In this document: in pieces, positions 41,094-50,727 of the stretch
Numbering within the stretch: the first letter of the stretch is position 1
Layout: each line of letters opens with the position of its first letter
From: Mucilaginibacter sp. L3T2-6
GTDB taxonomy: Bacteria; Bacteroidota; Bacteroidia; Sphingobacteriales; Sphingobacteriaceae
Direction: 5' to 3'
Length of the DNA: 64,000 nucleotides
Assembly: GCF_030519355.1 (NCBI RefSeq)
Contig: NZ_JAUMKC010000015.1
Location: forward strand, 62,001 to 126,000
Program-made: the position numbers and the translations under genes
Notes under the pieces: model-generated
Told to the model about the DNA's origin: nothing
Database searches by the model: none
Seen by the model: only the letters and a program-made list of their open reading frames with translations

Positions 41094-42861
41094 GCTTACA
41101 CCCGGAATTGTATTTGAAGATGGACTGGCAAAGATTGCAGTATGGGCGCCCTTTTGTAAAAAGGCTGAAATGATTGTGAACGACCGGACGTTAGCCCTCC
41201 AAAAGCAGGAGTTTGGCTATTGGATGCTTGAAAGCAACGAGATTAAACCGGGTGACCGGTACCAATTTGACATTGATGGTAAACACCTGCCGGACCCGGC
41301 TTCACGGGCGCAGCCTGACGGTGTGCACGGGACATCGATGGCCGTCGATCTGACCAACTTCGAGTGGACAGACGATCACTGGCGAAACCCATCCATGGAA
41401 AACTACCTGATCTATGAGCTGCATACGGGCACGTTTACTCCGGATGGCACGTTCGAAGGTATTATTCCGAAACTGGATCATTTGCTCGGTATCGGTATAA
41501 CGGCGATTGAAATTATGCCGGTCGCCCAGTTTCCCGGCCAACGCAATTGGGGCTACGACGGGGTTTTTCCGTATGCCGTGCAAAACAGTTATGGCGGGGC
41601 CGCAGGGTTAATGAAATTGGTAGACGCTTGTCATAATAAAGGGCTGGCGGTTATACTCGACGTAGTTTATAATCACCTTGGTCCGGAAGGCAATTACTTT
41701 AGTGCATTTGGCCCGTATTTTACCGGCAAATATCATACGCCATGGGGCGATGCGATAAATTTTGACGATGCCTGGTGCGACGAGGTACGACGATTTTTTA
41801 TCCAGAATGCACTGCAATGGTTTCGTGATTTCCACATTGATGCCCTGCGCCTGGATGCGGTACATGCGATAAAAGACTTTAGTCCGAAACATATTTTACG
41901 GGAGATAAAAGAGAATGCAGATGAACTGATGCATCAAACCGGAAGAACGCACCATCTTATCATCGAGTTCGATTTAAATGACAAGCGGTTTATTAACCCT
42001 ATAGAAAAAGATGGTTACGGAATGGATGCGCAGTGGATAGACGAGTTTCACCATGCCCTGCGCGTTACGGCCGGTGGCGGCAGAGAGGGATATTATACTG
42101 ATTTTAATGGTATTAACCACCTCGCAAAGGCCTATAACGATGCTTACGTGTACGATGGCATTTATTCGCCTCACCGGCTGAAGGTTTTCGGAACCAAAAC
42201 TGATAACCCCGGAAAGCAGTTCATCGTATTTTCGCAAAACCACGATCAGGTAGGAAACCGGATGCTGGGCGAGCGGAGCAGCCAGCTGTTTAGCTTTGAG
42301 ATGCAAAAATTGATGGCCGGCGCAGTGATGGTAGCGCCATTTGTCCCTATGCTTTTTATGGGCGAGGAATGGGCCGAAAGTAACCCATTCCTTTATTTCG
42401 TAAGCCACACTGATCAGGAATTGATTAACGCGGTACGCAAGGGACGGAAAGAGGAATTTGCCGCCTTTCATGCTGAGGGCGAAGCCCTAGATCCGCAGGC
42501 TGTGGAAAGTTTTAATAAGTCAAAATTACAGTGGCATTTGCCTGATAGGGGTCTGCATGCCATAATGCTCAACTACTACAAGGCGTTGATTGGGCTAAGA
42601 AAAGCGCTGCCTGCACTTGCAATTCCCGATCGCCAAAATCTGAAAACAACTGTAGATGAAAAGGCGAACACTTTGTTGCTGGAGCGCTGGACAAACGGGC
42701 AGCACGTTGGCTGCCTGATGAATTTCTCGGACCAGCCCCGGTTTGTCAATATTGAAGACGAAAACACTCTACTGAACTCTGCGAACAGCCAATGGGGAGG
42801 CCCTGGCGCCGACAAGGGAACTATTCAACCACAGTCAATTATTATTTACAGATATGTATAA
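41083..42861 (+). CDS. treZ: Malto-oligosyltrehalose trehalohydrolase
   Basis: TreZ cuts the terminal trehalose from maltooligosyltrehalose made by TreY. The 592-aa GH13 protein has an N-terminal CBM48-like domain, then DVVYNHLGPEGNY (about 191), LRLDAVHAI with the nucleophile (about 255), IIEFDLND (acid Glu, about 292) and SQNHDQVGNR (about 385). The segment before the last motif fits TreZ rather than branching enzyme. It overlaps glgX by 11 nt and treY by 8 nt, so the three are translated as a coupled operon. Confidence 0.95.
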   Translation: MQNKLTPGIVFEDGLAKIAVWAPFCKKAEMIVNDRTLALQKQEFGYWMLESNEIKPGDRYQFDIDGKHLPDPASRAQPDGVHGTSMAVDLTNFEWTDDHWRNPSMENYLIYELHTGTFTPDGTFEGIIPKLDHLLGIGITAIEIMPVAQFPGQRNWGYDGVFPYAVQNSYGGAAGLMKLVDACHNKGLAVILDVVYNHLGPEGNYFSAFGPYFTGKYHTPWGDAINFDDAWCDEVRRFFIQNALQWFRDFHIDALRLDAVHAIKDFSPKHILREIKENADELMHQTGRTHHLIIEFDLNDKRFINPIEKDGYGMDAQWIDEFHHALRVTAGGGREGYYTDFNGINHLAKAYNDAYVYDGIYSPHRLKVFGTKTDNPGKQFIVFSQNHDQVGNRMLGERSSQLFSFEMQKLMAGAVMVAPFVPMLFMGEEWAESNPFLYFVSHTDQELINAVRKGRKEEFAAFHAEGEALDPQAVESFNKSKLQWHLPDRGLHAIMLNYYKALIGLRKALPALAIPDRQNLKTTVDEKANTLLLERWTNGQHVGCLMNFSDQPRFVNIEDENTLLNSANSQWGGPGADKGTIQPQSIIIYRYV

Positions 42862-45800
42862 CCCGGTATCTACCTATCGCATACAATTTCATAAGGGCTT
42901 TACATTTGATGATTTTGAGCCGCTCATCCCCTATTTTGAAAAGCTGGGCATCGGCGCCATTTATGCTTCACCGGTTTTTACATCAGTACCGGGCAGCACT
43001 CATGGTTATGACGGCATTGATCCTTTGTCCATTAATCCGGAGATCGGTACGTTGCCGCAGCTTAAGCGTATCTGCAAAAAGCTAAAAGCAAAAAAAATTG
43101 GCTGGATACAGGATATTGTTCCAAACCACATGGCCTATCAACCTGATAACGAACGGCTGATGGACTTGCTGGAGAATGGACCCAATTCGCGTTATAAGGC
43201 TTATTTTGACACCGGCTTAAGCGGCAGTTCGTTATTTGGCAGCGAACCGCTCATGGTACCTTTTCTCGGTGATGAGCTGGACACTGTGCTTGAACGCGGC
43301 GAACTTTCTATTGAGCAAACCGGGGAAAAATATGTATTCAATTATGGCGGCAACCGCTGGCCTTTGCGGCCCGGCAGTTATCCGGATGGCGAGCGCCTGG
43401 ATGTTATCAATAAAAATATTGCCGTCCTGAAAGATATCACGCAAAAGCAATATTACCGCTTGTGCAACTGGAAAGAAACCAACAACCGCATCAACTTCCG
43501 CCGCTTTTTTACGGTGAACAGCCTTATTTGCCTTAATATGCAGAACGATGCGGTTTTCAACGATTTCCATCAGTTAATAGCACAGTTGGTTAAGGAAGAT
43601 GTTTTCCAGGGATTGCGCATTGACCATGTGGATGGTTTGTATGATCCATCAAGTTATCTTTCGCGTTTGCGGAATCTTGTTGGCGACGACATTTATATTA
43701 TTGCAGAAAAGATTCTGGAACCCGGTGAGCAGTTGCCGCAGTGGCCGATACAAGGAAGCACAGGATATGATTTTCTGTCGACAGTAAACAATCTGCTAAC
43801 TAATCGCGCAGCAAAAAAGCAGTTCACAGATTATTATGAAAAAATAGCCGGAAATAAAGTTCCGGTCAATGAGCAGATCCGGCAAAAAAAAGCCTGTATT
43901 TTATATCAGCAAATGGCCGGGGAACTTGACAATCTGGTCCAGTATTTTACAGACGAGCATTCCATATCAGCGGGGACATTTAAGCGAGCCATCGCTGAAT
44001 TTTTGATCCGTTGTCCGGTATATCGCTATTACGGAAACCGGACACCTTTTAAGCCTGATGAAAAAAAAGCCATCAGTTCGGTATTAAATAGTATCGCGGC
44101 CGACGAACCCCACTTAAAGTCTGCTGCAAGCCTGTTAAAGAAAAGCTGGCTGTCTGGGGATGCAAAGGGACTGCAATTTTATCAGCGGTGTATGCAGTTT
44201 ACGGGGCCATTAATGGCAAAGGGAGTTGAAGATACGCTGATGTACACGTACAACCGCTTTATTGCTCATAACGAAGTGGGCGACGGTCCGGCCTCCTTTG
44301 GGATACCGGTTGATGAATTTCACCGGCAGATGGAACTGCGCCAGCTCAACTGGCCGCTGGCGATGAACGGAACTGCTACCCATGATACCAAACGCGGCGA
44401 AGACGCACGGGCACGTTTAAACGTGCTAACCGATGTAGCTGACTTATGGCTTAAAAAAGTAAATGAGTGGCGAAAGCTTAATCGTAAGCTTATTGTCAAC
44501 CACGCCCCTGATGCCAATGACGAGTATTTTATATATCAAACACTTATAGGAACTTATCCTATGCCGGGGGAGCCGGCAGATGAATACCTAGACCGGTTGG
44601 AACAATACCTGGAAAAAACGATTCGCGAAGCCAAAGTACACTCAGATTGGACCGATCCTAACGAAGAATATGAAGGTGCAGTCAAACAATTCGCCGGCCG
44701 GTTGCTCGACCCTAAAGGCAGTTTTTGGCAAAGCTTTGCTCCATTTCATGAGCAGATTTGTAAATATGGTATTGTCAATTCGCTGACGCAGGTATTATTG
44801 AAGCTCACCGCCCCGGGCGTGCCTGACATTTACCAGGGCTGTGAGCGATGGGATTTAAGCATGGTAGACCCTGACAACCGGCGACCGGTTGATTACCTGT
44901 TAAGGAAGAAATTTTTTCAAACTCAAGGTAATCCCGATGATCTTTGGGCTGAGTTATTCTCAGGCAGTATCAAGCAGTGGCTGGTGAACACGTTACTGAA
45001 AGAGCGCAGAATAAACAGCAAAGTATTTGCTGAAGGGCAATACATTGCACTGCAAACCACGGGTGCGTATAACAACCACATTATAGCCTATGCCCGACGG
45101 TTAGAGAACACCTGGTACACTACCATAGCCCCGCTGGGATTGGCCGGTATAGACAACCTGGAAAGTACTTTCAACTGGAATGACACCGCTGTTAGTTTGC
45201 CTGAAAACCTGGTGGGAAGCTATGAAAATATACTGACCGGAAAGAAAGGTACATTACCCCGCAATTTAAAGGTGGCCGAATTATTTGGCACATTACCGCT
45301 TGCACTGCTAAAGATAAAAGCGCCTGTACATCAACGATCTGCCGGAATTCTAATGCATATCACTTCGCTGCCGTCCGCCTTTGGCATTGGCGATTTCGGC
45401 CCGCAGGCACGTTTTTTTGCCGATAAGCTCAAAGACGCTGGGCAAAGATACTGGCAGTTGCTTCCACTCACTCCCGTCAGTGCCGAAAGCCACTACTCAC
45501 CATATAGCGGATGGTCTGCTATGGGCGGGAACATACTTTTGATAAGTCCGGAAATGTTGATTGACGAGGGCCTGTTAACCCATGAGGATTTGAAACCATA
45601 TCGGCAGCATACTGCTGATTGTGTAAACTTTGAGATTGCCCAAAAAATAAAAACAGAACTTTTGATGGTTGCATATCAGCGTTTTAAAGACAATACCTTC
45701 GCTGAATTGCGATATGCATTTGATAAGTTTTGCGGGGACGAAAAGAAATGGCTGGATGATTTCGGTATGTACGCTGCTATAAAAGGTCACTATGCTAATA

Positions 45801-46834
45801 AGCCCTGGTATCAGTGGCCCGGCAAGTATAAATTTCGAGATAAAAAAACGTTAGCGGCCTTTGCTAACAGCTATGCGGAACGGATTCAAGAGAGAAAATG
45901 GCAGCAATTTATTTTTAGCCGGCAGTGGAAGCAACTAAAAACATACTGCAATGGCCGGAATATTCTTTTATTTGGCGACTTACCTTTTTATGTAGGCTAC
46001 GATTCTGTCGATGTGTGGGCTAACCCGGATATTTTTAGTTTGCAAAAAAATGGCGATATGCACTATGTTGCGGGCGTACCGCCTGACTACTTTAACGCCA
46101 ATGGCCAGCTTTGGGGAACGCCTGTGTTTAGGTGGGACAAGCTGAAAGCGCAAAACTATAGTTGGTGGGCAGAACGTATGCGGCAGAACGTCGCTATGTT
46201 TGATTTGGTGAGGCTGGATCATTTCCGTGCCCTTTCGGCATACTGGTCGGTTCCGGCAGCAGAGGAAACAGCAATAAATGGAAAATGGGAACCGGGCCCT
46301 GGCGTTGACCTGTTTAATGTACTCAAACGCGAGCTTGGCAAATTGCCTTTTGTGGCAGAAGACCTGGGTGATATAGATGATGCGGTATATGCATTACGTG
46401 ATGCTTTTGGATTACCCGGAATGAAAGTACTGCAATTTGCATTTGGCGGCTCAATGGCTGCTTCGCCGCATATCCCTCATAATTATACACCGAACCATAT
46501 CGTCTATACTGGCACTCACGACAACAATACCACCACTGGCTGGTATCAGCATGAATGCGATAAAACAGCCCGTAAAAACATTGTTAAATATATAGGTGGT
46601 AAAGTTAACGCAGGCGGTATCGCTAAAACATTTATTAAAATGGCGCTGTCTTCTGTCGCCAAAGTTGCAATCATCCCCATACAGGATGTTTATGCATTTG
46701 GAGGTAAAGCCCGTATGAATACACCGGCGATTGCTGGGGGAAACTGGCAATGGAGACTTACGCCTGCACAATTACAGAAGTTTCCAACGAAGCAATTATT
46801 AAAATGGACAAGGCGTTTTAATCGTGTCATTTGA
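42854..46834 (+). CDS. treY-malQ: Fusion: malto-oligosyltrehalose synthase (TreY) plus 4-alpha-glucanotransferase (MalQ)
   Basis: A 1326-aa bifunctional protein. Residues 1 to about 820 form TreY (GH13), which turns the reducing end of a maltodextrin into a trehalosyl unit: DIVPNHMA, GLRIDHVDG (about 253-261), AEKILEPGE and THDTKRGEDARARL. Residues from about 824 (HQRSAGILMHITSLPS) to the end form MalQ (GH77), which disproportionates maltodextrins: FGDLPFYVGYDSVDVWA, RLDHFRAL (about 1119), AEDLGDI (about 1168) and GTHDNNTTTGW (about 1220). MalQ would re-extend the short glucans that TreY and TreZ cannot use. No frameshift or internal stop separates the parts, so the fusion is genuine. It is followed by a USP gene. 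Confidence 0.94.
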   Translation: MYNPVSTYRIQFHKGFTFDDFEPLIPYFEKLGIGAIYASPVFTSVPGSTHGYDGIDPLSINPEIGTLPQLKRICKKLKAKKIGWIQDIVPNHMAYQPDNERLMDLLENGPNSRYKAYFDTGLSGSSLFGSEPLMVPFLGDELDTVLERGELSIEQTGEKYVFNYGGNRWPLRPGSYPDGERLDVINKNIAVLKDITQKQYYRLCNWKETNNRINFRRFFTVNSLICLNMQNDAVFNDFHQLIAQLVKEDVFQGLRIDHVDGLYDPSSYLSRLRNLVGDDIYIIAEKILEPGEQLPQWPIQGSTGYDFLSTVNNLLTNRAAKKQFTDYYEKIAGNKVPVNEQIRQKKACILYQQMAGELDNLVQYFTDEHSISAGTFKRAIAEFLIRCPVYRYYGNRTPFKPDEKKAISSVLNSIAADEPHLKSAASLLKKSWLSGDAKGLQFYQRCMQFTGPLMAKGVEDTLMYTYNRFIAHNEVGDGPASFGIPVDEFHRQMELRQLNWPLAMNGTATHDTKRGEDARARLNVLTDVADLWLKKVNEWRKLNRKLIVNHAPDANDEYFIYQTLIGTYPMPGEPADEYLDRLEQYLEKTIREAKVHSDWTDPNEEYEGAVKQFAGRLLDPKGSFWQSFAPFHEQICKYGIVNSLTQVLLKLTAPGVPDIYQGCERWDLSMVDPDNRRPVDYLLRKKFFQTQGNPDDLWAELFSGSIKQWLVNTLLKERRINSKVFAEGQYIALQTTGAYNNHIIAYARRLENTWYTTIAPLGLAGIDNLESTFNWNDTAVSLPENLVGSYENILTGKKGTLPRNLKVAELFGTLPLALLKIKAPVHQRSAGILMHITSLPSAFGIGDFGPQARFFADKLKDAGQRYWQLLPLTPVSAESHYSPYSGWSAMGGNILLISPEMLIDEGLLTHEDLKPYRQHTADCVNFEIAQKIKTELLMVAYQRFKDNTFAELRYAFDKFCGDEKKWLDDFGMYAAIKGHYANKPWYQWPGKYKFRDKKTLAAFANSYAERIQERKWQQFIFSRQWKQLKTYCNGRNILLFGDLPFYVGYDSVDVWANPDIFSLQKNGDMHYVAGVPPDYFNANGQLWGTPVFRWDKLKAQNYSWWAERMRQNVAMFDLVRLDHFRALSAYWSVPAAEETAINGKWEPGPGVDLFNVLKRELGKLPFVAEDLGDIDDAVYALRDAFGLPGMKVLQFAFGGSMAASPHIPHNYTPNHIVYTGTHDNNTTTGWYQHECDKTARKNIVKYIGGKVNAGGIAKTFIKMALSSVAKVAIIPIQDVYAFGGKARMNTPAIAGGNWQWRLTPAQLQKFPTKQLLKWTRRFNRVI

Positions 46835-46946
46835 TTGTCAATCTATTTAAGTTTTTTAATTAGAAATAAAATTTCCTTCAAACAACTCAAACACTAACCA
46901 CGACTAAAGTGTTATGCCCTTAAAACCTTTCCTATTTTATTTCAAC

Positions 46947-47744
46947 ATGACGGATATTCTTTTAATAAATGATGGCTCGCCGCAGAGTTTTCACGCTGCT
47001 GAATATGCACTTGCGCTTGCTAAAAGTGTCAAGCGCAATCTTTTACTGGCCAACATTGTGCCTACTCACCAGCCGGTAAAAATTACCATTGGCGCCGGAG
47101 CGGGATTTATCGAGGCGGAGGAACAAAGCCTTGCAGACAAATTACATATCATAAATGATTCATATGATGGTTTTCACCCGGCTATAAAGAATTGCAACCT
47201 GTCTCATTTGAATGAAAAGGAAGTTGTCTCTTTCATTAATCAGCAGCAGTTGTTCCTGATCATATTAGCTTCAGGGCAGCAGGCAAAAGGCTTTAATCTC
47301 CAATCTGTATTTAGCCGGGTGTATTGCCCGTTATTGTTGTTACCGTCTGATATAGCCACTAAACCCATTGAGCGTATTATGTACCTTACTGATCTTCGTT
47401 TTTGCCAGGTTCCGGTATTGAACTACCTGGGTAAACTTGGGTACGGCAACAGCATAAACATTGCCCACATTTGCGCCCAGGGCCTGCCTGAACTGGACGG
47501 CCAATATGCAGAAGATATTTTTAGCAAATCCGTTAGTCCGAATGTAAAAGGCTCGACGCTATATTTCAGCCATATCCGGGAAAAAGACATTAATAAGGCT
47601 GTAGATACTATGATACACGGCATGCATGCCGACTTACTGGTTTGCCAGAACCGGTGGTTCCACTTTAAACAACTATTTGGCGAAAGCATCCCGGTAAAGG
47701 TTCCGGACCATATTTCGGTGCCTGTATTGATATTCCCGTCCTAA
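46947..47744 (+). CDS. Divergent universal stress protein (USP-9)
   Basis: This UspA-fold protein of about 265 aa starts at ATG 46947 (MTDILLINDGSPQSFHAAEYA), the usual first strand; an ATG at 46914 would add 11 residues. It is the most diverged of the nine: the ATP loop is lost (LASGQQAKGFNLQSVFSRVY), and only the fold pattern and the VPVLIFPS-type end remain. It follows treY-malQ by 112 bp on the same strand and ends before a clear terminator. Association with the trehalose operon suggests it acts in the same stress response, but no palindromic box is near it. Confidence 0.85.
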   Translation: MTDILLINDGSPQSFHAAEYALALAKSVKRNLLLANIVPTHQPVKITIGAGAGFIEAEEQSLADKLHIINDSYDGFHPAIKNCNLSHLNEKEVVSFINQQQLFLIILASGQQAKGFNLQSVFSRVYCPLLLLPSDIATKPIERIMYLTDLRFCQVPVLNYLGKLGYGNSINIAHICAQGLPELDGQYAEDIFSKSVSPNVKGSTLYFSHIREKDINKAVDTMIHGMHADLLVCQNRWFHFKQLFGESIPVKVPDHISVPVLIFPS

Positions 47745-47769
47745 CTGCACATTGTTCTATACCTCGATG

Positions 47770-47798
47770 AGCTCCATTTATAGCGATGGGGCTTTTTT
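47770..47798 (+). terminator. Rho-independent terminator after USP-9
   Basis: AGCTCCAT (47770-47777) pairs with ATGGGGCT (47785-47792) in an 8-bp stem with one G-T pair, followed by a run of T (from 47793). It marks the end of the glgX-treZ-treY-USP unit. Confidence 0.75.
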
Positions 47799-48035
47799 TG
47801 TGACATATTTTAATAACGGAGGCTGAAGCCAAATACTTGAATTAGATTGGGTAAATACCTGATTTATTAGCCTGCTTCGCTTGGTGCTATATTGTAATGC
47901 ATTGTCTAACTAACAAACCGATCAATAGGTGCGCTTCACCTTTCAACACGGGAGATAAGGACGGTGACATTCTCGTACGTAATGGATAGCACCGTTCTTA
48001 TTTTTGAAAGCCCGATCGCTGTAAAAAATATATAT

Positions 48036-48665
48036 CTAAGGCTTTGTTGATGATAATAGTACAGCCGCATTTCCCTGTTCATTGTATTGTTTGCGGTGTT
48101 GGCCCGCAGCCATTTCTTTAACTTCAACAAGGTGACGTACAAGCGGGTTGTATGTAAATATGGCCACCCCATCATCAAGATCAGCTCTATACATCAAGGA
48201 CAAATTCACCGCGGCTGAATCCCAAACATAAATATTTGAATATTCAACGGGTTTAGAGGTGAATACTCCATATATCGATAAAAATTTATTAAGAACGACA
48301 TACGCATCTGCTTTGCGAAAAAAAAGATAAATATTTACAATCTTACTATTATAAGTCCGTATACCTATCATATCCAGACTAACGTTTTTATCAATTCTTA
48401 AAGCGGCACTATCGCTAATCGCAAACTTTAGGCAACTATCCGCATCAAACCTGTCATCTCCATCCAAATAACTTATTTGAGAATAGTTTAAGTTTTTGAT
48501 ATCCGCACCTAAATATATACCGTTAATACCGTTGGTAGCATTAAGAAACCCTAACGTTCCAATTTTTGCTTTTTGAGCCGAGGACAAGCCGTGGGCATTG
48601 AAAAATATAATAAGGAAAACTGCTACATACTTGCTAATGATTAACCGGTGAAAGAGCGCGTTCAT
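48036..48665 (-). CDS. Secreted hypothetical protein
   Basis: No family is recognised. The 209-aa product has a signal peptide or N-terminal helix (KYVAVFLIIFFNAHGLSSAQ) and a mixed alpha/beta mature part containing LGADIKNL and an aromatic-rich centre (IVNIYLFFRKADAYVVLNKF). No lipobox is present. It is flanked by the USP-9 terminator (convergent) and the XRE regulator gene (divergent), and its composition is AT-richer than the genes to the left, as in the whole stretch from 48 to 64 kb. It looks like a lone accessory gene. Confidence 0.72.
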   Translation of the reverse strand: MNALFHRLIISKYVAVFLIIFFNAHGLSSAQKAKIGTLGFLNATNGINGIYLGADIKNLNYSQISYLDGDDRFDADSCLKFAISDSAALRIDKNVSLDMIGIRTYNSKIVNIYLFFRKADAYVVLNKFLSIYGVFTSKPVEYSNIYVWDSAAVNLSLMYRADLDDGVAIFTYNPLVRHLVEVKEMAAGQHRKQYNEQGNAAVLLSSTKP

Positions 48666-49043
48666 GACGTTTTTTTAATAAGGTTGTACATAATTACGAC
48701 CAATCGCTTGGTATGTATAAAATATCAATAAAGTAAAATTGTTTTATATTAAATAATAAAATATTTTATATAAGAAATTAATTTGATAATAAAGAATTCA
48801 TACATAACATGAGTGACAAGTTTCGTAACACGACACCGTTTATTCAGTCGAACTTTTGATGCCCTTTTGAACCATATTTACGCAACCAAATGAAAAGTTT
48901 TTTCGTAAAATGCATGTAAAGATTATTTCGTCATTACTCCATCAGGTATAATTAAAAACATTTTTTTCTGTATATTTGAGAGTGTAATTAATTGGTAACG
49001 TCTTTTAATTAAATTATTTACGGCAAACAACAGTAGCATTCCT
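48666..49043. other. AT-rich intergenic region between divergent genes
   Basis: These 378 bases hold no credible gene. TATATTTG (48971-48978) matches the Bacteroidota -7 consensus and could drive the XRE gene at 49044. No copy of the island palindrome is present. Confidence 0.5.
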
Positions 49044-49412
49044 ATGGGGAATGCAAGTACTAGCATGGATTCAATCGGAAAAAGAATTAAAGCACTGCGC
49101 CAGCAAAAAGATTGGCTTCAGAGTGATGTTGCAAAAAAATTGAACATTTCTGTACCCGCATTTTCCAAAATTGAGTCGGATATTACAGATATAAATATTT
49201 CGAGGTTAAGAGAAATAGCAAATATTTTTGGCGTCGGGATGACTGATTTATTATCCGACAATTCCAGCCCCGCGAAGGAGTACGTAGATGAGTTAAAGAA
49301 AACGAAGGAAATTGTGGAGGCCCAGGATGCAAAGATTAATAAACTACAGGAATATATTATCCGGCTTTATGAAGAACTGCATACGCTTAAACAAGGCGTA
49401 ACAAATGGTTAG
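49044..49412 (+). CDS. XRE-family transcriptional regulator with C-terminal coiled coil
   Basis: This small DNA-binding protein has a helix-turn-helix of the Cro/C1 type at about residues 8-68 (IGKRIKALRQQKDWLQSDVAKK continues into SVPAFSKIESDITDINIS) and a coiled-coil C-terminus (about 78-115) likely for dimerisation. ATG 49065 (MDSIGKRIKAL) is an equally plausible start. It stands upstream of the acyltransferase, beta-helix and exopolysaccharide genes and could control them, but this is only positional. It ends 4 nt into the convergent acyltransferase stop. Confidence 0.88.
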   Translation: MGNASTSMDSIGKRIKALRQQKDWLQSDVAKKLNISVPAFSKIESDITDINISRLREIANIFGVGMTDLLSDNSSPAKEYVDELKKTKEIVEAQDAKINKLQEYIIRLYEELHTLKQGVTNG

Positions 49413-50557
49413 ATAGTAACTATTTTGGGTGTGCCGTCTGCTGTTACAGCATTGTTAACGTCTGACAGCTGTTCTTGTTTTTTGGGCTTGCGAAAGGTAA
49501 ACAGCCACCACATTCCGTATTTCATGCAAAAGTTATAGAAGACCATCGGGATAAATATGCCGGCCGACCAAATAACTCCAATTAAAACCGGCACGTAGGT
49601 GATATTTAATATGTTTAAAAGAAAGATCCTGGCAATCGTCATCACAATAATTTGAAGACAATAAATATACAATGAGTGAAAGCCAATAACGCGCAGAAAA
49701 CGCAGCGCGTTGTATTTCTGCAGAAGGAATGAAAAATTCATTGATATAGTGCACCCTACAAGAGCTTCCAGCAAAAAGAAAAATGGCATCTTATGTTCCA
49801 CATAATTTATGCCTTCGGCGCCTCCATGCAAATTGTAAAACGTAAACCGGTATTGCAGTAGCAAAAACACGGCTAACAACGGAAAAAATATTTTGAACGA
49901 TGCAAAACGATTAAAATTCTTTTCGCTTAACACGACGTTAGTAATGACATCTCCGATTGCGAAAAATAAATAATATTCAAAAATATCCGTTAAAGAGCCG
50001 GCATAAAGGTTGTTGATGTGAATATAGGATGATATAACATAAAGCAAGCCGCCCAACGCAAGCTGTTGTCCTGGTTTCATTTTTAAATAGGCCTTACATA
50101 CAGCGTAAATAATACCAATAAAAAACAGGGCGTTTAGATACCAGAAATGCCCCGTCTTTCGGGCATCAATAAGCAGGTTAACATAGTTTAAGGGGCTAAC
50201 AGTATTATTTGTAAACCGGCCGGCCAGCAACTGGAATGAAACCTCGATAAATCCCCATATTAATAATGGGTATAATATCGTGTCTGCACGGTACGATGCA
50301 TAACCAATCAGTCCCTTTCGTTTTAAGCTGCCCGAGATAAAAATTCCGGATATTATAAAAAATAACGGCATCCTGAAACCATACAAAAACACGCTGATGT
50401 AATTGACCAAGGGGTAAGAATTTAAGGCAAGCCCGTGATTTTGCATTACCAGAAGACAATGACCAAAACCCACTAGTAATATGCTGATACCTTTGTCAGT
50501 ATCAATCCATACCCGGCGTTTCTCCTTTAATATGGCTTTGGTATTAAAAATTGTCAT
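49409..50557 (-). CDS. Acyltransferase family 3 (OafA/WecH-like) membrane protein
   Basis: This integral membrane O-acyltransferase has ten or so transmembrane helices, as in proteins that acetylate surface polysaccharides. The N-terminal segment (RVWIDTDKGISILLVGFGHCLL) corresponds to the family block D-x-x-(K/R)-G; the usual catalytic-site His lies in GFGHCLLVMQNHG. The RMPLFFIISGIFI motif is typical. It is 382 aa long. It may acetylate the exopolysaccharide made by the locus at 56.5-64 kb (inference). The tail (QEQLSDVNNAVTADGTPKIV) is polar and cytoplasmic. Confidence 0.88.
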   Translation of the reverse strand: MTIFNTKAILKEKRRVWIDTDKGISILLVGFGHCLLVMQNHGLALNSYPLVNYISVFLYGFRMPLFFIISGIFISGSLKRKGLIGYASYRADTILYPLLIWGFIEVSFQLLAGRFTNNTVSPLNYVNLLIDARKTGHFWYLNALFFIGIIYAVCKAYLKMKPGQQLALGGLLYVISSYIHINNLYAGSLTDIFEYYLFFAIGDVITNVVLSEKNFNRFASFKIFFPLLAVFLLLQYRFTFYNLHGGAEGINYVEHKMPFFFLLEALVGCTISMNFSFLLQKYNALRFLRVIGFHSLYIYCLQIIVMTIARIFLLNILNITYVPVLIGVIWSAGIFIPMVFYNFCMKYGMWWLFTFRKPKKQEQLSDVNNAVTADGTPKIVTI

Positions 50558-50676
50558 AGCTGTGCGTAATACGTCGCGGAAAAAATTTGCTCTATCTCAG
50601 TTGCACTTTAAAACCCCGGGTAGATTAATTTGTTTTTAAATTAAACCATTTTCTAAATAGAGAAACGACTAAGCAC

Positions 50677-50705
50677 AAAAGGGAAGCCTTCCGGCCTCCC
50701 TTTTT
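50677..50705 (-). terminator. Terminator of beta-helix gene 1
   Basis: On the minus strand GGGAGGCC and GGCTTCCC form an 8-bp stem (one G-T pair) with a short loop, followed by TTTT. It lies 23 bp past the stop of the gene ending at 50728. Confidence 0.7.
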
Positions 50706-50727
50706 AAAACCCCTATCTGGTGACAGA

